NCBI GenBank assembly: GCA_001464495.1
Contig: LNDZ01000017.1
Location: 62,001-126,000, forward strand
Length of the DNA: 64,000 nucleotides
Source: Betaproteobacteria bacterium Ga0074130
GTDB lineage: Bacteria; Pseudomonadota; Gammaproteobacteria; Burkholderiales; Rhodocyclaceae
Direction: 5' to 3'
Shown one piece after another: positions 55,074 to 64,000 of the stretch (positions are counted from its first letter, which is position 1; each line of letters begins with the position of its first letter). The notes under the pieces are model-generated. The model had not been told where the DNA came from and searched no databases. It worked only from the letters and a program-made list of their open reading frames with translations. The position numbers and the translations under genes were made by a program.

Positions 55074-57488
55074 ATGAATGATCTCGTACTTCTTGCCGGG
55101 AATAGTCTGATTGGTCTACTGTTCCTTGGCATGTGGTTCGCGGAGAAAGGTGACCGCAGCCATTTCGCCTTCTGGGGTATCGCCAATATCTGTGTCGGAC
55201 TGGCCGCTGTACTAGCCTTGATGATGCGCATGGAAATTGATGCTGGCCAAAATGTGCGGCATTACTTGCTGCTCATTTTGCCGCTGGCCGCATTCGGCTA
55301 CACCACCATGATTGGTGGCTCCCTACGCTATCGTGGATTCAGTTTTAACTGGCGTGACGCACTAGTGCTCACTATCGCCCTGATGGCGCTAAGTATCGGC
55401 ACCCGCTTTACCTATCCACCCGCAACCACTTGGTTGGCTGCAACAGTTCTGTTCATTTCCATGGGATCGGTCGCATGGGCCCTGTGGAATCAAAGCCGCA
55501 TGGAGCGATTAGCAGCCGGTCTGTTTGCCCTGCGAGCGGTTAATGGTGCCTGGCTGATCTTGAGTGGCGGCCTCACGCTTAACTCGCCGCATACGCCGAT
55601 TGCCTATCTCGTTACGCTGAGCGCTTCGATTTGCCTCCTATTGGCAGTCTTTCAACGCAAGGAACGCGAGCTGAGTCACCACAATGAATTGCTGACCTTC
55701 TCCAATCAGCTCATCACCGCCCTGCAAACCCATTCAGATGAGCGCAACCTAGCTGAAGAAGCCTTGCGCCAACTGGCACGCAACACCAGCTGCCAAAATG
55801 CCCTTGTGCACCTGATTGATGACTCGGGCAAATGGTTTGAACTGATTGCATCTCACGGCCATTCAGCCGAAGTCCTCGAAGTCGCAGCGCGCATGCCTGT
55901 GGATTCGACCCTATCTGGGCAAGCAGTGCGCATGCGCAAAACGGTTCTGACGCATGACTACGCGAACGAACCGGGCGCTTGGCAGGTACTCGTTCATGCA
56001 TTTGGTCGTGCAGGCATCATGGTCAATGTATCTGTCCCACTGGTCAGTGAAAACCAGCCGCTTGGGGTACTGAACATCAGCTATCCACTGCGTGCCGAAA
56101 TGACGAAGAATGAGCTCGATACGCTCAAGGCAGCCGGGCAAGTCATTGGTACCTGCCTAGATCGAGTACGTAGTGTGCGCGACTTGGCTTACCGTGCCAA
56201 CCATGACTCTCTGACCGGCCTGGGCAATCGCGATGCACTGCATCACTGTATAGAGGCCATGCGACTGGAGGAACGGCGCGATATTTTTGCCTTACTGCTG
56301 GTCGACCTTGATCGCTTCAAGGAAGTGAATGACGCGCTGGGCCATACGACTGGCGACCTGCTGCTGTGTGAAATTGCACGCATCCTGCGCAACTCGCTAT
56401 CAGGCCAAGCTGGACAGGCCTTCCGTCTTGGTGGTGATGAATTCGTTATCACCCTGCCACAGCTAGAGAGCGAGGAAGAGGGCCGTAAGCTGGCGGGTGC
56501 CTTGGCTATCTGCATTGGCCAAAGCCTCCAAGTTGCCAATATGGCTTTACGCATCGACGTTTCTATCGGCATTGCCTTTGCACCACGCCATGGCGACAAC
56601 AGCCATGAACTACTGCGCTGTGCCGATGTAGCCATGTATCGCGCCAAGCATGCCGGTACCGGCATTGAGGTGTATGACCGCAGCCAAGATCCGCACTCGG
56701 CCGAACGACTTGAACTCCTCGCTCGGATTCCCGAGGCGATTCGCAATGACGAATTGGTGCTTTACTACCAGCCACAGCTAGATCTCAACACTCACCGTCT
56801 GGTGGCATGCGAGGCGCTGATTCGCTGGCAACATCCAGATCGCGGCTTATTACCGCCGAGCGAGTTCATCCCGCTGGCCGAGGTCAGCGATGTCATCCGA
56901 CCATTGACCGAATGGGTCATCGATACCGCCATGGCTCAAGCCAATGAGTGGCAGGCGAACCGCTTACCGCTGCGCGTTGCCTTTAACCTGTCAGCTCGCA
57001 ATATTCTTGATCCGAATTTCACGCCCCACCTGCTGGCCATGCTCGAAAAACATGGCCTTGAACCCTGCAATGTAGAGCTGGAACTGACGGAAACAGTGCT
57101 CCTGAATGACCCGGCCAATTCTGCATTGGTACTTGATGATCTGTCAAAACGGGGCTTTGTGTTGGCGCTGGACGATTTTGGAACTGGCTTTTCCTCGCTG
57201 AGCTATCTCAAACGCTACCCGTTCACTACCCTCAAGATTGACCGCTCTTTTGTCTCTGACATGCACAAGGATGAGTCAAGCCTAGCAATCGTGCGCTCCA
57301 CCATCCAGCTCGCGCATGCACTGGGCATGAAGGTTGTGGCAGAAGGGGTAGAAGATGAAGCCACGCTGCTGAGCCTGCATACCCTCGGCTGCAATTACGC
57401 ACAGGGTTATTACATCGGCCGCCCCATGATGGCAGAGCGTATTGCGATTTGGCAGAAGGAAGCGCCGGTTCTGCGCGTGGCCGGGTAA
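55074..57488 (+). CDS. Membrane GAF-GGDEF-EAL cyclic-di-GMP protein
   Basis: An 804-residue protein with six or seven N-terminal membrane spans (1-200), a GAF domain (about 225-370), a GGDEF domain (about 380-540) and an EAL domain (about 555-800). Both catalytic signatures are intact: GGDEF at 453-457 in FRLGGDEFVITL, and EAL at 580-582 in CEALIRWQHPDRG, with DDFGTGFSSLSYLK and KIDRSFV also present. It could make and break c-di-GMP; GAF and membrane input would set the balance. It is monocistronic in layout, about 60 bases before glnS. Confidence 0.93.
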   Translation: MNDLVLLAGNSLIGLLFLGMWFAEKGDRSHFAFWGIANICVGLAAVLALMMRMEIDAGQNVRHYLLLILPLAAFGYTTMIGGSLRYRGFSFNWRDALVLTIALMALSIGTRFTYPPATTWLAATVLFISMGSVAWALWNQSRMERLAAGLFALRAVNGAWLILSGGLTLNSPHTPIAYLVTLSASICLLLAVFQRKERELSHHNELLTFSNQLITALQTHSDERNLAEEALRQLARNTSCQNALVHLIDDSGKWFELIASHGHSAEVLEVAARMPVDSTLSGQAVRMRKTVLTHDYANEPGAWQVLVHAFGRAGIMVNVSVPLVSENQPLGVLNISYPLRAEMTKNELDTLKAAGQVIGTCLDRVRSVRDLAYRANHDSLTGLGNRDALHHCIEAMRLEERRDIFALLLVDLDRFKEVNDALGHTTGDLLLCEIARILRNSLSGQAGQAFRLGGDEFVITLPQLESEEEGRKLAGALAICIGQSLQVANMALRIDVSIGIAFAPRHGDNSHELLRCADVAMYRAKHAGTGIEVYDRSQDPHSAERLELLARIPEAIRNDELVLYYQPQLDLNTHRLVACEALIRWQHPDRGLLPPSEFIPLAEVSDVIRPLTEWVIDTAMAQANEWQANRLPLRVAFNLSARNILDPNFTPHLLAMLEKHGLEPCNVELELTETVLLNDPANSALVLDDLSKRGFVLALDDFGTGFSSLSYLKRYPFTTLKIDRSFVSDMHKDESSLAIVRSTIQLAHALGMKVVAEGVEDEATLLSLHTLGCNYAQGYYIGRPMMAERIAIWQKEAPVLRVAG

Positions 57489-57547
57489 AATGCTGTTTTG
57501 GCTGGGCGTCACTTGGCGCCCCACGCCCCCTAACGACACGAAGCACC

Positions 57548-59326
57548 ATGACCGACGCCCACAAGCCCGCCGCTGAGCCGGCCAGCAATTTCATTCGTAA
57601 CATCATTGACGCCGATCTCGGCGCCGGTAAATACGTCAGCCGCCAATGGCGCGGCCAGCCTGGTGACGGCCCGCAACAACAAGCGGGACAGCCAGATCCG
57701 GCCAAGATTCGTACGCGCTTCCCGCCCGAGCCGAATGGTTATCTGCACTTTGGTCACGCCAAGTCGATCTGTCTGAACTTCGGCCTAGCCCGTGACTACG
57801 GTGGCGCCTGCCATTTGCGCTTTGACGACACCAATCCAGAAAAGGAAAGCCAAGAGTATGTCGATGCCATCACCGAGTCGGTGAAGTGGCTGGGCTATGA
57901 CTGGCAGTTCAACGGCCAGACTAATCTCTACTTCGCATCTAACTACTTCGACTGGATGTATCGCTTTGCCGAAGCGCTAATCGAGGGTGGACATGCTTAT
58001 GTCGATAGCCAGAGCGCCGAGGACATGCGTGCGAACCGTGGCACGCTGACCGAGGCGGGCAAAGACAGCCCCTTCCGTACGCGTAGCGTGGCTGAGAACC
58101 TGGACCTATTCCGTCGCATGAAAGCAGGTGAGTTCGCCGACGGCACTCACATCCTGCGCGCCAAGATCGACATGGCGGCACCCAATATCAATCTGCGCGA
58201 TCCGGCGATATACCGTATCCGCCATGTGCATCACCACAATACCGGTGACACCTGGTGCATCTATCCGATGTACACCTTTGCGCACCCGATTGAGGATGCG
58301 CTGGAAAACATTACCCACTCGATCTGCACACTGGAATTTGAAGATCAGCGCCCCTTTTACGACTGGCTGCTGAACCGCCTCGCTGATGCCGGCCATCTGG
58401 TGCGCCCGTTGCCGCAGCAATACGAGTTTTCGCGCCTCAATCTTTCCTATGTCGTGCTCTCCAAGCGCAAGCTGATCCAGCTGGTCGATGAAAAGCACGT
58501 GGCAGGCTGGGATGATCCGCGCCTGCCTACGCTGGTCGGCGCCCGTCGACGTGGATTCACCGCAGAGGGTTTCCAGCTGTTTGCAGAACGCATTGGTGTG
58601 ACCAAGTCCGACTCATGGATAGACATGAGCGTGCTGGAAGACTGTATGCGCGAGCACCTCAATGAGACAGCCCCGCGCCGCATTGCTGTGCTCGACCCGG
58701 TTAAGCTGATCATCGACAACTATCCGGAAGGCCAGAGCGAACTGTGCGAAGCCCCCAATCATCCGCAAAAGCCAGAGTGGGGCAAGCGCACAATGCCGTT
58801 CAGCCGTGAGCTGTGGATCGAGCGCGAGGACTTCATGGAAGTCCCGAGCAAAGGCTACTTCCGCTTGTTCCCGGGCAACTTGGTGCGCCTGCGCTACGGC
58901 TTTGTGGTCAAGTGCATCGGCTGCGACAAAGATGCAGAAGGCAACATCACCGCCGTGCATTGCGAGTACATGCCCGACTCCAAGTCAGGCACACCCGGCG
59001 CAGACAACTACAAGGTCAAGGGCAACCTGCACTGGGTTTCGGCTGCACATGCCTACACCAGCGAAGTACGCCTCTATGACCGCTTGTTTGCGGTGCCCAA
59101 TCCGGGCGCGGGTGAACGCGACTTCTTGCTTGATATCAACCCGAATTCCAAGCAGGTCATACAGGCACAGCTAGAACCCGCACTCAAGGATGTAGGTCCT
59201 GAAGATCGTTTTCAATTCGAACGTCATGGCTACTTTGTTGCCGATCGCCTAGACTCCAAGCAAGGCATGCCGATTTTCAATCGCACAGTCACCCTGCGCG
59301 ACTCGTGGGCAAAGTCAGCGAAATAA
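57548..59326 (+). CDS. glnS: Glutamine--tRNA ligase
   Basis: Class I synthetase that charges tRNA-Gln. The HIGH-type motif is PPEPNGYLHFGHAKS and the KMSKS-type motif is VVLSKRKL; RFDDTNPEKE and the C-terminal anticodon-binding beta-barrels are present. From the ATG at 57548 it has 592 residues, normal for the family; the frame is open upstream into the EAL gene, but that part has no similarity. It indicates direct charging of tRNA-Gln. Confidence 0.96.
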   Translation: MTDAHKPAAEPASNFIRNIIDADLGAGKYVSRQWRGQPGDGPQQQAGQPDPAKIRTRFPPEPNGYLHFGHAKSICLNFGLARDYGGACHLRFDDTNPEKESQEYVDAITESVKWLGYDWQFNGQTNLYFASNYFDWMYRFAEALIEGGHAYVDSQSAEDMRANRGTLTEAGKDSPFRTRSVAENLDLFRRMKAGEFADGTHILRAKIDMAAPNINLRDPAIYRIRHVHHHNTGDTWCIYPMYTFAHPIEDALENITHSICTLEFEDQRPFYDWLLNRLADAGHLVRPLPQQYEFSRLNLSYVVLSKRKLIQLVDEKHVAGWDDPRLPTLVGARRRGFTAEGFQLFAERIGVTKSDSWIDMSVLEDCMREHLNETAPRRIAVLDPVKLIIDNYPEGQSELCEAPNHPQKPEWGKRTMPFSRELWIEREDFMEVPSKGYFRLFPGNLVRLRYGFVVKCIGCDKDAEGNITAVHCEYMPDSKSGTPGADNYKVKGNLHWVSAAHAYTSEVRLYDRLFAVPNPGAGERDFLLDINPNSKQVIQAQLEPALKDVGPEDRFQFERHGYFVADRLDSKQGMPIFNRTVTLRDSWAKSAK

Positions 59327-59351
59327 TAAGGTCGTAATAAGAACGTGCAGT

Positions 59352-59376
59352 ACCGTGGGGCACCTTGGCCCCCGGT
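59352..59376 (+). other. Hairpin before the HPt-HD-GYP gene
   Basis: ACCG-T-GGGG pairs with CCCC-CGGT around an 8-base loop, with one bulged T. It ends 18 bases before the GTG start, just upstream of the ribosome site. No T-run follows, so it may influence translation or mRNA stability rather than end transcription. Confidence 0.4.
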
Positions 59377-59394
59377 CATCGGAAGGAGACTTCA

Positions 59395-60501
59395 GTGGTT
59401 GACCGTGGTGCCCTGCTACACCCCACCATCACTGATCGGGCGGGCCTCAATGACTATCTGCAAAACCTGGCAGATCTGCTGCCCGCCATCGAGCGCGGTG
59501 TTGCCCGGCTGAAACGCGCCCCGCAGGACCGCGAAATCATCTCGGAAATTTTCCGGGCGCTGCACAACCTCAAAGGCGATGCCGCCATCTGCCAAGTTCA
59601 GCTGGGCATTTTGCTGACCCATCCAGTCGAAACGCTGTTTGCGCGCATGCGCGCTGGTGAAATCATTTTCTCGGATATCAGCGCCGAAGTGGTTTTGCTG
59701 ACCATGGATAGGCTTGAGATGGCACTGGATGCCTTGGCAGAGGGCCGGCCGCTCGCCCATCTGCGCTTGCCCACCCTCGTCGATGGTCTCGATGCCATGG
59801 CACAAGCAAATGGCCTGATGCTGGAAACAACAGCATTACAGCTGATTGAGGATGTCACAGGCTTCCGCCCAACTGCTATCGGCAAGACGTTCAAGGCTGG
59901 TGCATCTGGTGCCACACGGGCTGACGACACGACAGCCGCCGATCTGCGTCTCTTCATGCAGTTGGCACTTCAGCTTGATTCTCGCTCACCTACTTTCAAA
60001 GGACGCAGTGGTCGCCTGCTGCGACTGGCGCAAGAGACTAATCATGCAGCGGGCAACCCGGTCAATCCACTACAGCTGGAAGCCGCCATCTATATGCATG
60101 ATATTGGCATGATGTTTCTGCCCGAATCTGCTTGGCTCAAGCAGGGCAAGCTCAGTGCGGAGGAGCTTAATCTACTGCACATACACCCATCTCAAGCTGC
60201 GGACCTGCTGGTACGCATGAGTGGCTGGGAGGATGCCGCGCGCATGATCCGCGAACATCATGAAATGCCGGATGGACGGGGTTACCCTACCGGGCTGAAA
60301 CACACTGACATTTGTGATGGGGCCAGAATTATTGCCATCGTGGATGCCTTTGAATCCATCACGACTAAGCATGCGCAACGTGGACAAGGACGGTCAATGT
60401 TACGTGCGATTGCAGAAATCAACGCCAGTGATCGACAGTTTGATCCAGTCTGGATTACGCACTTCAACAGTGTTGTGAGAAAACGGCTAGAGGCTGCCTG
60501 A
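59395..60501 (+). CDS. HPt-domain HD-GYP phosphodiesterase
   Basis: A 368-residue cytoplasmic protein. The N-terminal part (about 10-110) is a histidine phosphotransfer domain with ALHNLKGDAAI, His57 being the expected phosphate acceptor. The C-terminal part (about 190-360) is an HD-GYP domain with HD at 235-236, HH in REHHEMPDGRGYP and GYP at 296-298, all intact, so it should hydrolyse c-di-GMP. The GTG at 59395 has AAGGAG six bases upstream. It lies 68 bases after glnS and converges with the lipoprotein gene. Confidence 0.88.
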   Translation: MVDRGALLHPTITDRAGLNDYLQNLADLLPAIERGVARLKRAPQDREIISEIFRALHNLKGDAAICQVQLGILLTHPVETLFARMRAGEIIFSDISAEVVLLTMDRLEMALDALAEGRPLAHLRLPTLVDGLDAMAQANGLMLETTALQLIEDVTGFRPTAIGKTFKAGASGATRADDTTAADLRLFMQLALQLDSRSPTFKGRSGRLLRLAQETNHAAGNPVNPLQLEAAIYMHDIGMMFLPESAWLKQGKLSAEELNLLHIHPSQAADLLVRMSGWEDAARMIREHHEMPDGRGYPTGLKHTDICDGARIIAIVDAFESITTKHAQRGQGRSMLRAIAEINASDRQFDPVWITHFNSVVRKRLEAA

Positions 60502-60556
60502 TCGGCCCAAGCCGCTTGTAACGCTTATCGAGCGACACACGCCTGAACGACTGATT

Positions 60557-61045
60557 TTAGACTTTGGGGATCAGCCGGATCACGCCCTCAGTCACACGTT
60601 GGGAACCCAGCACTGAAGAGTCCAGACTCTCTTTGTATTCGATGATCTGATAGGACGAATACTTGCCGCTATATACCCAGGCCTTGGCACGGCGCTCAAA
60701 CACCAAACGCGCCTCACCTGCCCCGCCGCTGTAGTAGCGCTTCATTTTCAACTGATAGTGAATGAGGTCGGGGTCGAGACGCGTCTCTTCAACCTCCCAG
60801 TTCGGTGCAAGTGGGTCCAACACCAAATATGCCACGCCGGCATACATGCCCCAATAAACCATTTTCTCAAGCGAGATTCCAAACGAAGGTGTCAGCTGGA
60901 GCGTACGGTCAGGAATCAGCGTCTCCGTCACGCCAGTACCAAAGACTCTTTCCGTGGCGTTACTCGTCGTCTTGGTAATGGTGCCACAGCCGACAAGAGC
61001 GACCGCACACAGGCCCAAGAAGGTGGAAAGAATTGTCTTACGCAT
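60557..61045 (-). CDS. Conserved hypothetical lipoprotein downstream of flgL
   Basis: A 162-residue protein with a lipoprotein signal peptide: the lipobox LVGC puts the modified cysteine at about residue 20. A second hydrophobic stretch (about 60-77) may be a short membrane-contacting helix. The segment GGAGEARLVFERRAKAW and the tail QRVTEGVIRLIPK look conserved, but I do not recognise a named family. It starts five bases after the flgL stop and so is probably in the flgKL transcript, which suggests an envelope role tied to flagellation, though this may be only positional. Confidence 0.75.
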   Translation of the reverse strand: MRKTILSTFLGLCAVALVGCGTITKTTSNATERVFGTGVTETLIPDRTLQLTPSFGISLEKMVYWGMYAGVAYLVLDPLAPNWEVEETRLDPDLIHYQLKMKRYYSGGAGEARLVFERRAKAWVYSGKYSSYQIIEYKESLDSSVLGSQRVTEGVIRLIPKV

Positions 61046-61050
61046 CGATA

Positions 61051-62355
61051 TCAGATGTAGTTGAACAAGGACAGCTGAGATATCTTGGTAAACGACAGCT
61101 GTGCTGCCTGCAGGGTGATTTGTGTTTGGTTCAAGTCACTGATCGCAGCGGTCATGTCGACATCCGTCAAGCGGCTTAACGTCGAAGTGTAATCAAGATC
61201 GCGTTGTGACGACGCATCACCGAGCGAATCCAACTCACTCATGCGAGCGCCCATCTCTGAGCGGTAACGAAGGAGATTATCCTGCGCACTCAGCATGTTT
61301 CCCAAGGTTGACTGTACTTGTTTACTGAAGCTTGTACGGATTGACTCACTCATCCCCTGCAGCGGCTGCTCGGCAGCGAGAATGAGGTCTCGCATCGAGT
61401 TAAAGACGCTGATTGGCTGTGATGGGCGGATTGAAAAACTGTCACCGTTACCAGGTGAACCGCTAATCACTACCGATGCACCGTAATCCATGCCCCCCAC
61501 AGTACTTGCGAGGGCTTTCAACTCAATCGCTGCCCCAGCAACATAAGTGCCCGGAAGAGGGGGTACTACAGGCGGGGTTGATACAGCAGACTGCGTATTG
61601 GTCAGAAGAGAGACGCCTGTGTCATCAACAATATCGTAAGTTGTATTGACACCCACGGTCGCAAAATGGATGGTGAAGTTCTTCGGATTGAGAACATTGT
61701 TCCATTTGGTGGTATCACTGATGGTCGGTGCCGAAACAATGCCATTCCCTGAGTTCAACTCACTCGCATTTGCCGAGAAAGCCAGACTGCTATCTGTCGC
61801 GCCCAAGAATAGATCACGACCTGATTCACTGACGCGCATATCTCTTGATGGAGAAACGCGCAACAGCCGCTGCCCTTCATCACCATGGTAGGTCACGCCA
61901 GTGTCGACGGTTCCAACAAACGGCTTGGTATCCCCCTTAAAGCCGGAGAATAGATAGTTCCCAATACCATCCTGCTGATTAGCAATACCAACCAGCTCAT
62001 CAAAGCGCTGGCGCATTTCAGCAGTAATACTCTTACGATCAACATCGCTTAACGTCGAGTTGCCAATTTGTACAGTCAACTCATAGACACGTTGAATAAG
62101 TTCTTCGGCGCTTTGTAACTGCCCTTCAGCCAAGGCCAGTGAGTCACTGGCATACCCCTGATTCTTGGTGTACTGATCATTAAGGCTTTTGGCTTGCGTG
62201 ACCTCGAGCGCCTGAGCGGCAGCAACAGGGTCATCGGAGGGCGTCAAAATGCGCTTCTGCGTTGCTAATTGCTGCTGCAACTTCAACGCCTCTGAATTCT
62301 TCTTCTGAAGATTCGCAACGCCGGTATCAAACACCATTTGGGTCGAAACACGCAT
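61051..62355 (-). CDS. flgL: Flagellar hook-filament junction protein FlgL
   Basis: Hook-associated protein 3 (434 residues), placed between FlgK and the filament. The flagellin-like N-terminus (VSTQMVFDTGVANLQKKNSE, then LATQKRILTPSDDPVAA) and the C-terminal helices with RLTDVDMTAAISDLNQTQ are typical. The middle carries one copy of the beta motif (VVISGSPGNGDSFSIRP) that is repeated in FlgK. AAGGAG precedes the ATG. It is 13 bases after flgK. Confidence 0.95.
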   Translation of the reverse strand: MRVSTQMVFDTGVANLQKKNSEALKLQQQLATQKRILTPSDDPVAAAQALEVTQAKSLNDQYTKNQGYASDSLALAEGQLQSAEELIQRVYELTVQIGNSTLSDVDRKSITAEMRQRFDELVGIANQQDGIGNYLFSGFKGDTKPFVGTVDTGVTYHGDEGQRLLRVSPSRDMRVSESGRDLFLGATDSSLAFSANASELNSGNGIVSAPTISDTTKWNNVLNPKNFTIHFATVGVNTTYDIVDDTGVSLLTNTQSAVSTPPVVPPLPGTYVAGAAIELKALASTVGGMDYGASVVISGSPGNGDSFSIRPSQPISVFNSMRDLILAAEQPLQGMSESIRTSFSKQVQSTLGNMLSAQDNLLRYRSEMGARMSELDSLGDASSQRDLDYTSTLSRLTDVDMTAAISDLNQTQITLQAAQLSFTKISQLSLFNYI

Positions 62356-62368
62356 GACCTACTCCTTA

Positions 62369-64000
62369 TTAACCGCCAAGCGAGGACAGCAAATCAAACA
62401 GCCTGCTCGAAATATCAATGATCTTTGCAGAAGCCTGATAGGCCTGCTGATAGCGCAGCAAATTCGCTGCCTCCTCATCAAGATTCACGCCTGCATATGA
62501 CTGGACTGCATCTGTAGACTGTTTAAGCAACGCTGATTGAGCATCATAAGTGGCCTCAATTTGACGCGCCGAATTACCCACATTACTCACCAGCTGGGCA
62601 TAGGCCGATTCCATGCTCGCAGTGCCACCGAGCAATATTTTGCTGGTCTGCAATGTAGCGAGTGCGAGTGCATTACGGCTATCGGTGGTGTTCGCTGTTG
62701 AAGGCCCAATGGTGAATGTATCGCCATCATTAGGCACCCCATTGAAACTCACCTCAATGCCGTTAACCATGACGGTCATACCCGAGGTGTAGCTCAAGCC
62801 TTGGTTCGGTGCAGTAATGCTTGTATAGCTTGTGGCGCCATTCACAGTGACTGCGACTGTGGTGCCCATTGGGAAACCGTACAGCAGGTTATTGTCGTTG
62901 TTGTACTTGAGCACGTAATTGCTCGTGGGCAAGGCTGATGAAATCGCAGTTGCTGACTGCGTCAGCGTTGCAGTCGCACTTGTTGTGCTTGGCGTAACAG
63001 GTGCTGTCGAGTATCCTGCACCAATCGTGAAAGTATCACCATTGGTTGGTGCTGTCCCACCAAATGTGAAGGTCACGCCACCATAGTTGTAAGTCGCGCC
63101 AGCAATGAAGGGAACAGTCTCGTTGCCGAGTCTGATCGGATAATCCGTTGTAACACCAGCGTTCGTCACACTGATGGTTGTATTGATAAGTGGGCTGGGT
63201 AGCGGACTGAGGCTCAAGCTGTTGGTACCTGAGCTGTACGTAAATGTCGACCGCATATGACCAGCAGCTGCAATCGAAACACCGCCGGCATTTGTTGTGC
63301 CAGCCGTGAGTTGATTGGGGCCGACAACGTAGGTATCGCCGTTCGCTGGCGTACCCGAAAAACTGAAAGTGATGCCATTGATGGTGGCCTGCGAGCCCGC
63401 AGCAATCGCAACCGACTGATCGCTGCTCGTCACAGTCGTTGAGCTACTAGTCGCCGTCGACGGGTTCCAAATGCTGACGACAGTTCCTGGCGGAAAGCCT
63501 TTGTACCCACTGGTAAAAGCAGAGTAAGTCAGGCTCACAGGCGCCTTTAAAGCGCCACCGCTCACCTGAACCGTCCCAGTATTGCTTAGCCCTTTTGCTG
63601 AAGCGACGGGAAGACCTGCAGCAATGCTACGCGCATCAGTCAGCGCAACACCAATGTCGCGTGCAGCAAAACGCGTGGGCTGGATCTTGAAACTTGCTCC
63701 CAACGCTGGTGTGCCTGAAATATTAAAGGTGACACCATCCGCCGTCATCGGCAAGGTTGAGCCAGAGAACAAAAATTGATCATCTTGGACGCGACGCAGG
63801 TTGTATCCGTTTGCGTCGTAGCTCAGGACATAATCGCTTGTACTCAGTGCACTTACATCGGTCACGGTTGCCGAAGGAATGCCCGGTGGGGCGATCGCTG
63901 TACCATTCCGTGTATCTGCCGTAATAACCGGGGTTGGCATGCGGAAAAAGTTCAATCCCGCTGCACCCGTCAAGTCTTGACCCAACTTGTGTTGAGTATT
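62369..64000 (-). CDS. flgK: Flagellar hook-associated protein FlgK, C-terminal part (partial)
   Basis: The frame is open to the window edge and the true start lies beyond it. The 543 visible residues begin with NTQHKLGQDLTG, the point about 300 residues into FlgK, and end in the D0 helix with LLRYQQAYQASAKIIDISSRLFD. Between them lie at least four copies of a beta unit with the pattern VTFxxxGTPxxGDTFxIGP (for example ITFSFSGTPANGDTYVVGP and IEVSFNGVPNDGDTFTIGP). That makes this FlgK larger than the 553-residue enteric form. It caps the hook below FlgL. Confidence 0.93.
   Translation of the reverse strand, partial: NTQHKLGQDLTGAAGLNFFRMPTPVITADTRNGTAIAPPGIPSATVTDVSALSTSDYVLSYDANGYNLRRVQDDQFLFSGSTLPMTADGVTFNISGTPALGASFKIQPTRFAARDIGVALTDARSIAAGLPVASAKGLSNTGTVQVSGGALKAPVSLTYSAFTSGYKGFPPGTVVSIWNPSTATSSSTTVTSSDQSVAIAAGSQATINGITFSFSGTPANGDTYVVGPNQLTAGTTNAGGVSIAAAGHMRSTFTYSSGTNSLSLSPLPSPLINTTISVTNAGVTTDYPIRLGNETVPFIAGATYNYGGVTFTFGGTAPTNGDTFTIGAGYSTAPVTPSTTSATATLTQSATAISSALPTSNYVLKYNNDNNLLYGFPMGTTVAVTVNGATSYTSITAPNQGLSYTSGMTVMVNGIEVSFNGVPNDGDTFTIGPSTANTTDSRNALALATLQTSKILLGGTASMESAYAQLVSNVGNSARQIEATYDAQSALLKQSTDAVQSYAGVNLDEEAANLLRYQQAYQASAKIIDISSRLFDLLSSLGG

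Overview
The window comes from a betaproteobacterium. The order mlaFEDACB, ABC pair, ibaG, murA, hisG and hisD, hisBHAFIE, hinT, tatABC and DegS-type protease is the one common in that class. A phasin points to polyhydroxyalkanoate storage, and flgK/flgL to flagellar motility. I cannot fix the genus. No tRNA, rRNA, insertion sequence, prophage or CRISPR array is visible, and no intergenic stretch exceeds about 260 bp, so coding density is high.

Left part (1-8.4 kb): the first codons of an FHA-domain gene, a PP2C phosphatase and a CHASE2-domain Ser/Thr kinase form a phospho-signalling module. sucCD with its terminator, msrA, a Nif3-family gene and a DegS-type periplasmic protease follow. From 8.4 to 17.1 kb lie tatCBA, hinT and the histidine genes, with hisC turned against its neighbours. 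From 17.2 to 24.5 kb lie a DUF3717 gene with its own promoter, murA, ibaG, a YadGH-like ABC exporter and the complete Mla phospholipid-transport operon.

Centre (24.6-43.0 kb): an MSHA-type (type IVb) pilus cluster. A sigma-54 response regulator precedes mshM, mshL, mshN, mshE, mshG, PilM/N-, PilO- and MshK-like genes, a 708-residue pseudopilin carrying a lectin-like domain, a second prepilin and a membrane adenylate cyclase. A convergent membrane histidine kinase and a separate major-pilin-like gene close it. The major-pilin gene has a correctly spaced -24/-12 promoter and two upstream dyads 21 bp apart (GYGTCA-N6-TGACAC type). The same dyad lies just before the response-regulator gene. Together these predict a kinase, regulator, RpoN and pilin circuit with feedback, which I consider the most interesting content here.

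Right part (43-64 kb): a KefB-type antiporter, kdsD-lptC-lptA (without kdsC and lptB), a phasin gene with a strong promoter overlapped by a perfect 16-bp-arm palindrome, a FecR-SPOR protein, a CinA-like protein, an EI24 membrane protein, hrpA, crcB, a GAF-GGDEF-EAL protein, glnS, an HPt-HD-GYP protein, a lipoprotein, flgL and the 3' part of a repeat-rich flgK that runs off the end. The c-di-GMP enzymes (GGDEF/EAL, HD-GYP) and the MshE-type N-terminal domain of the pilus ATPase suggest that the window holds both makers or breakers and a reader of that messenger.
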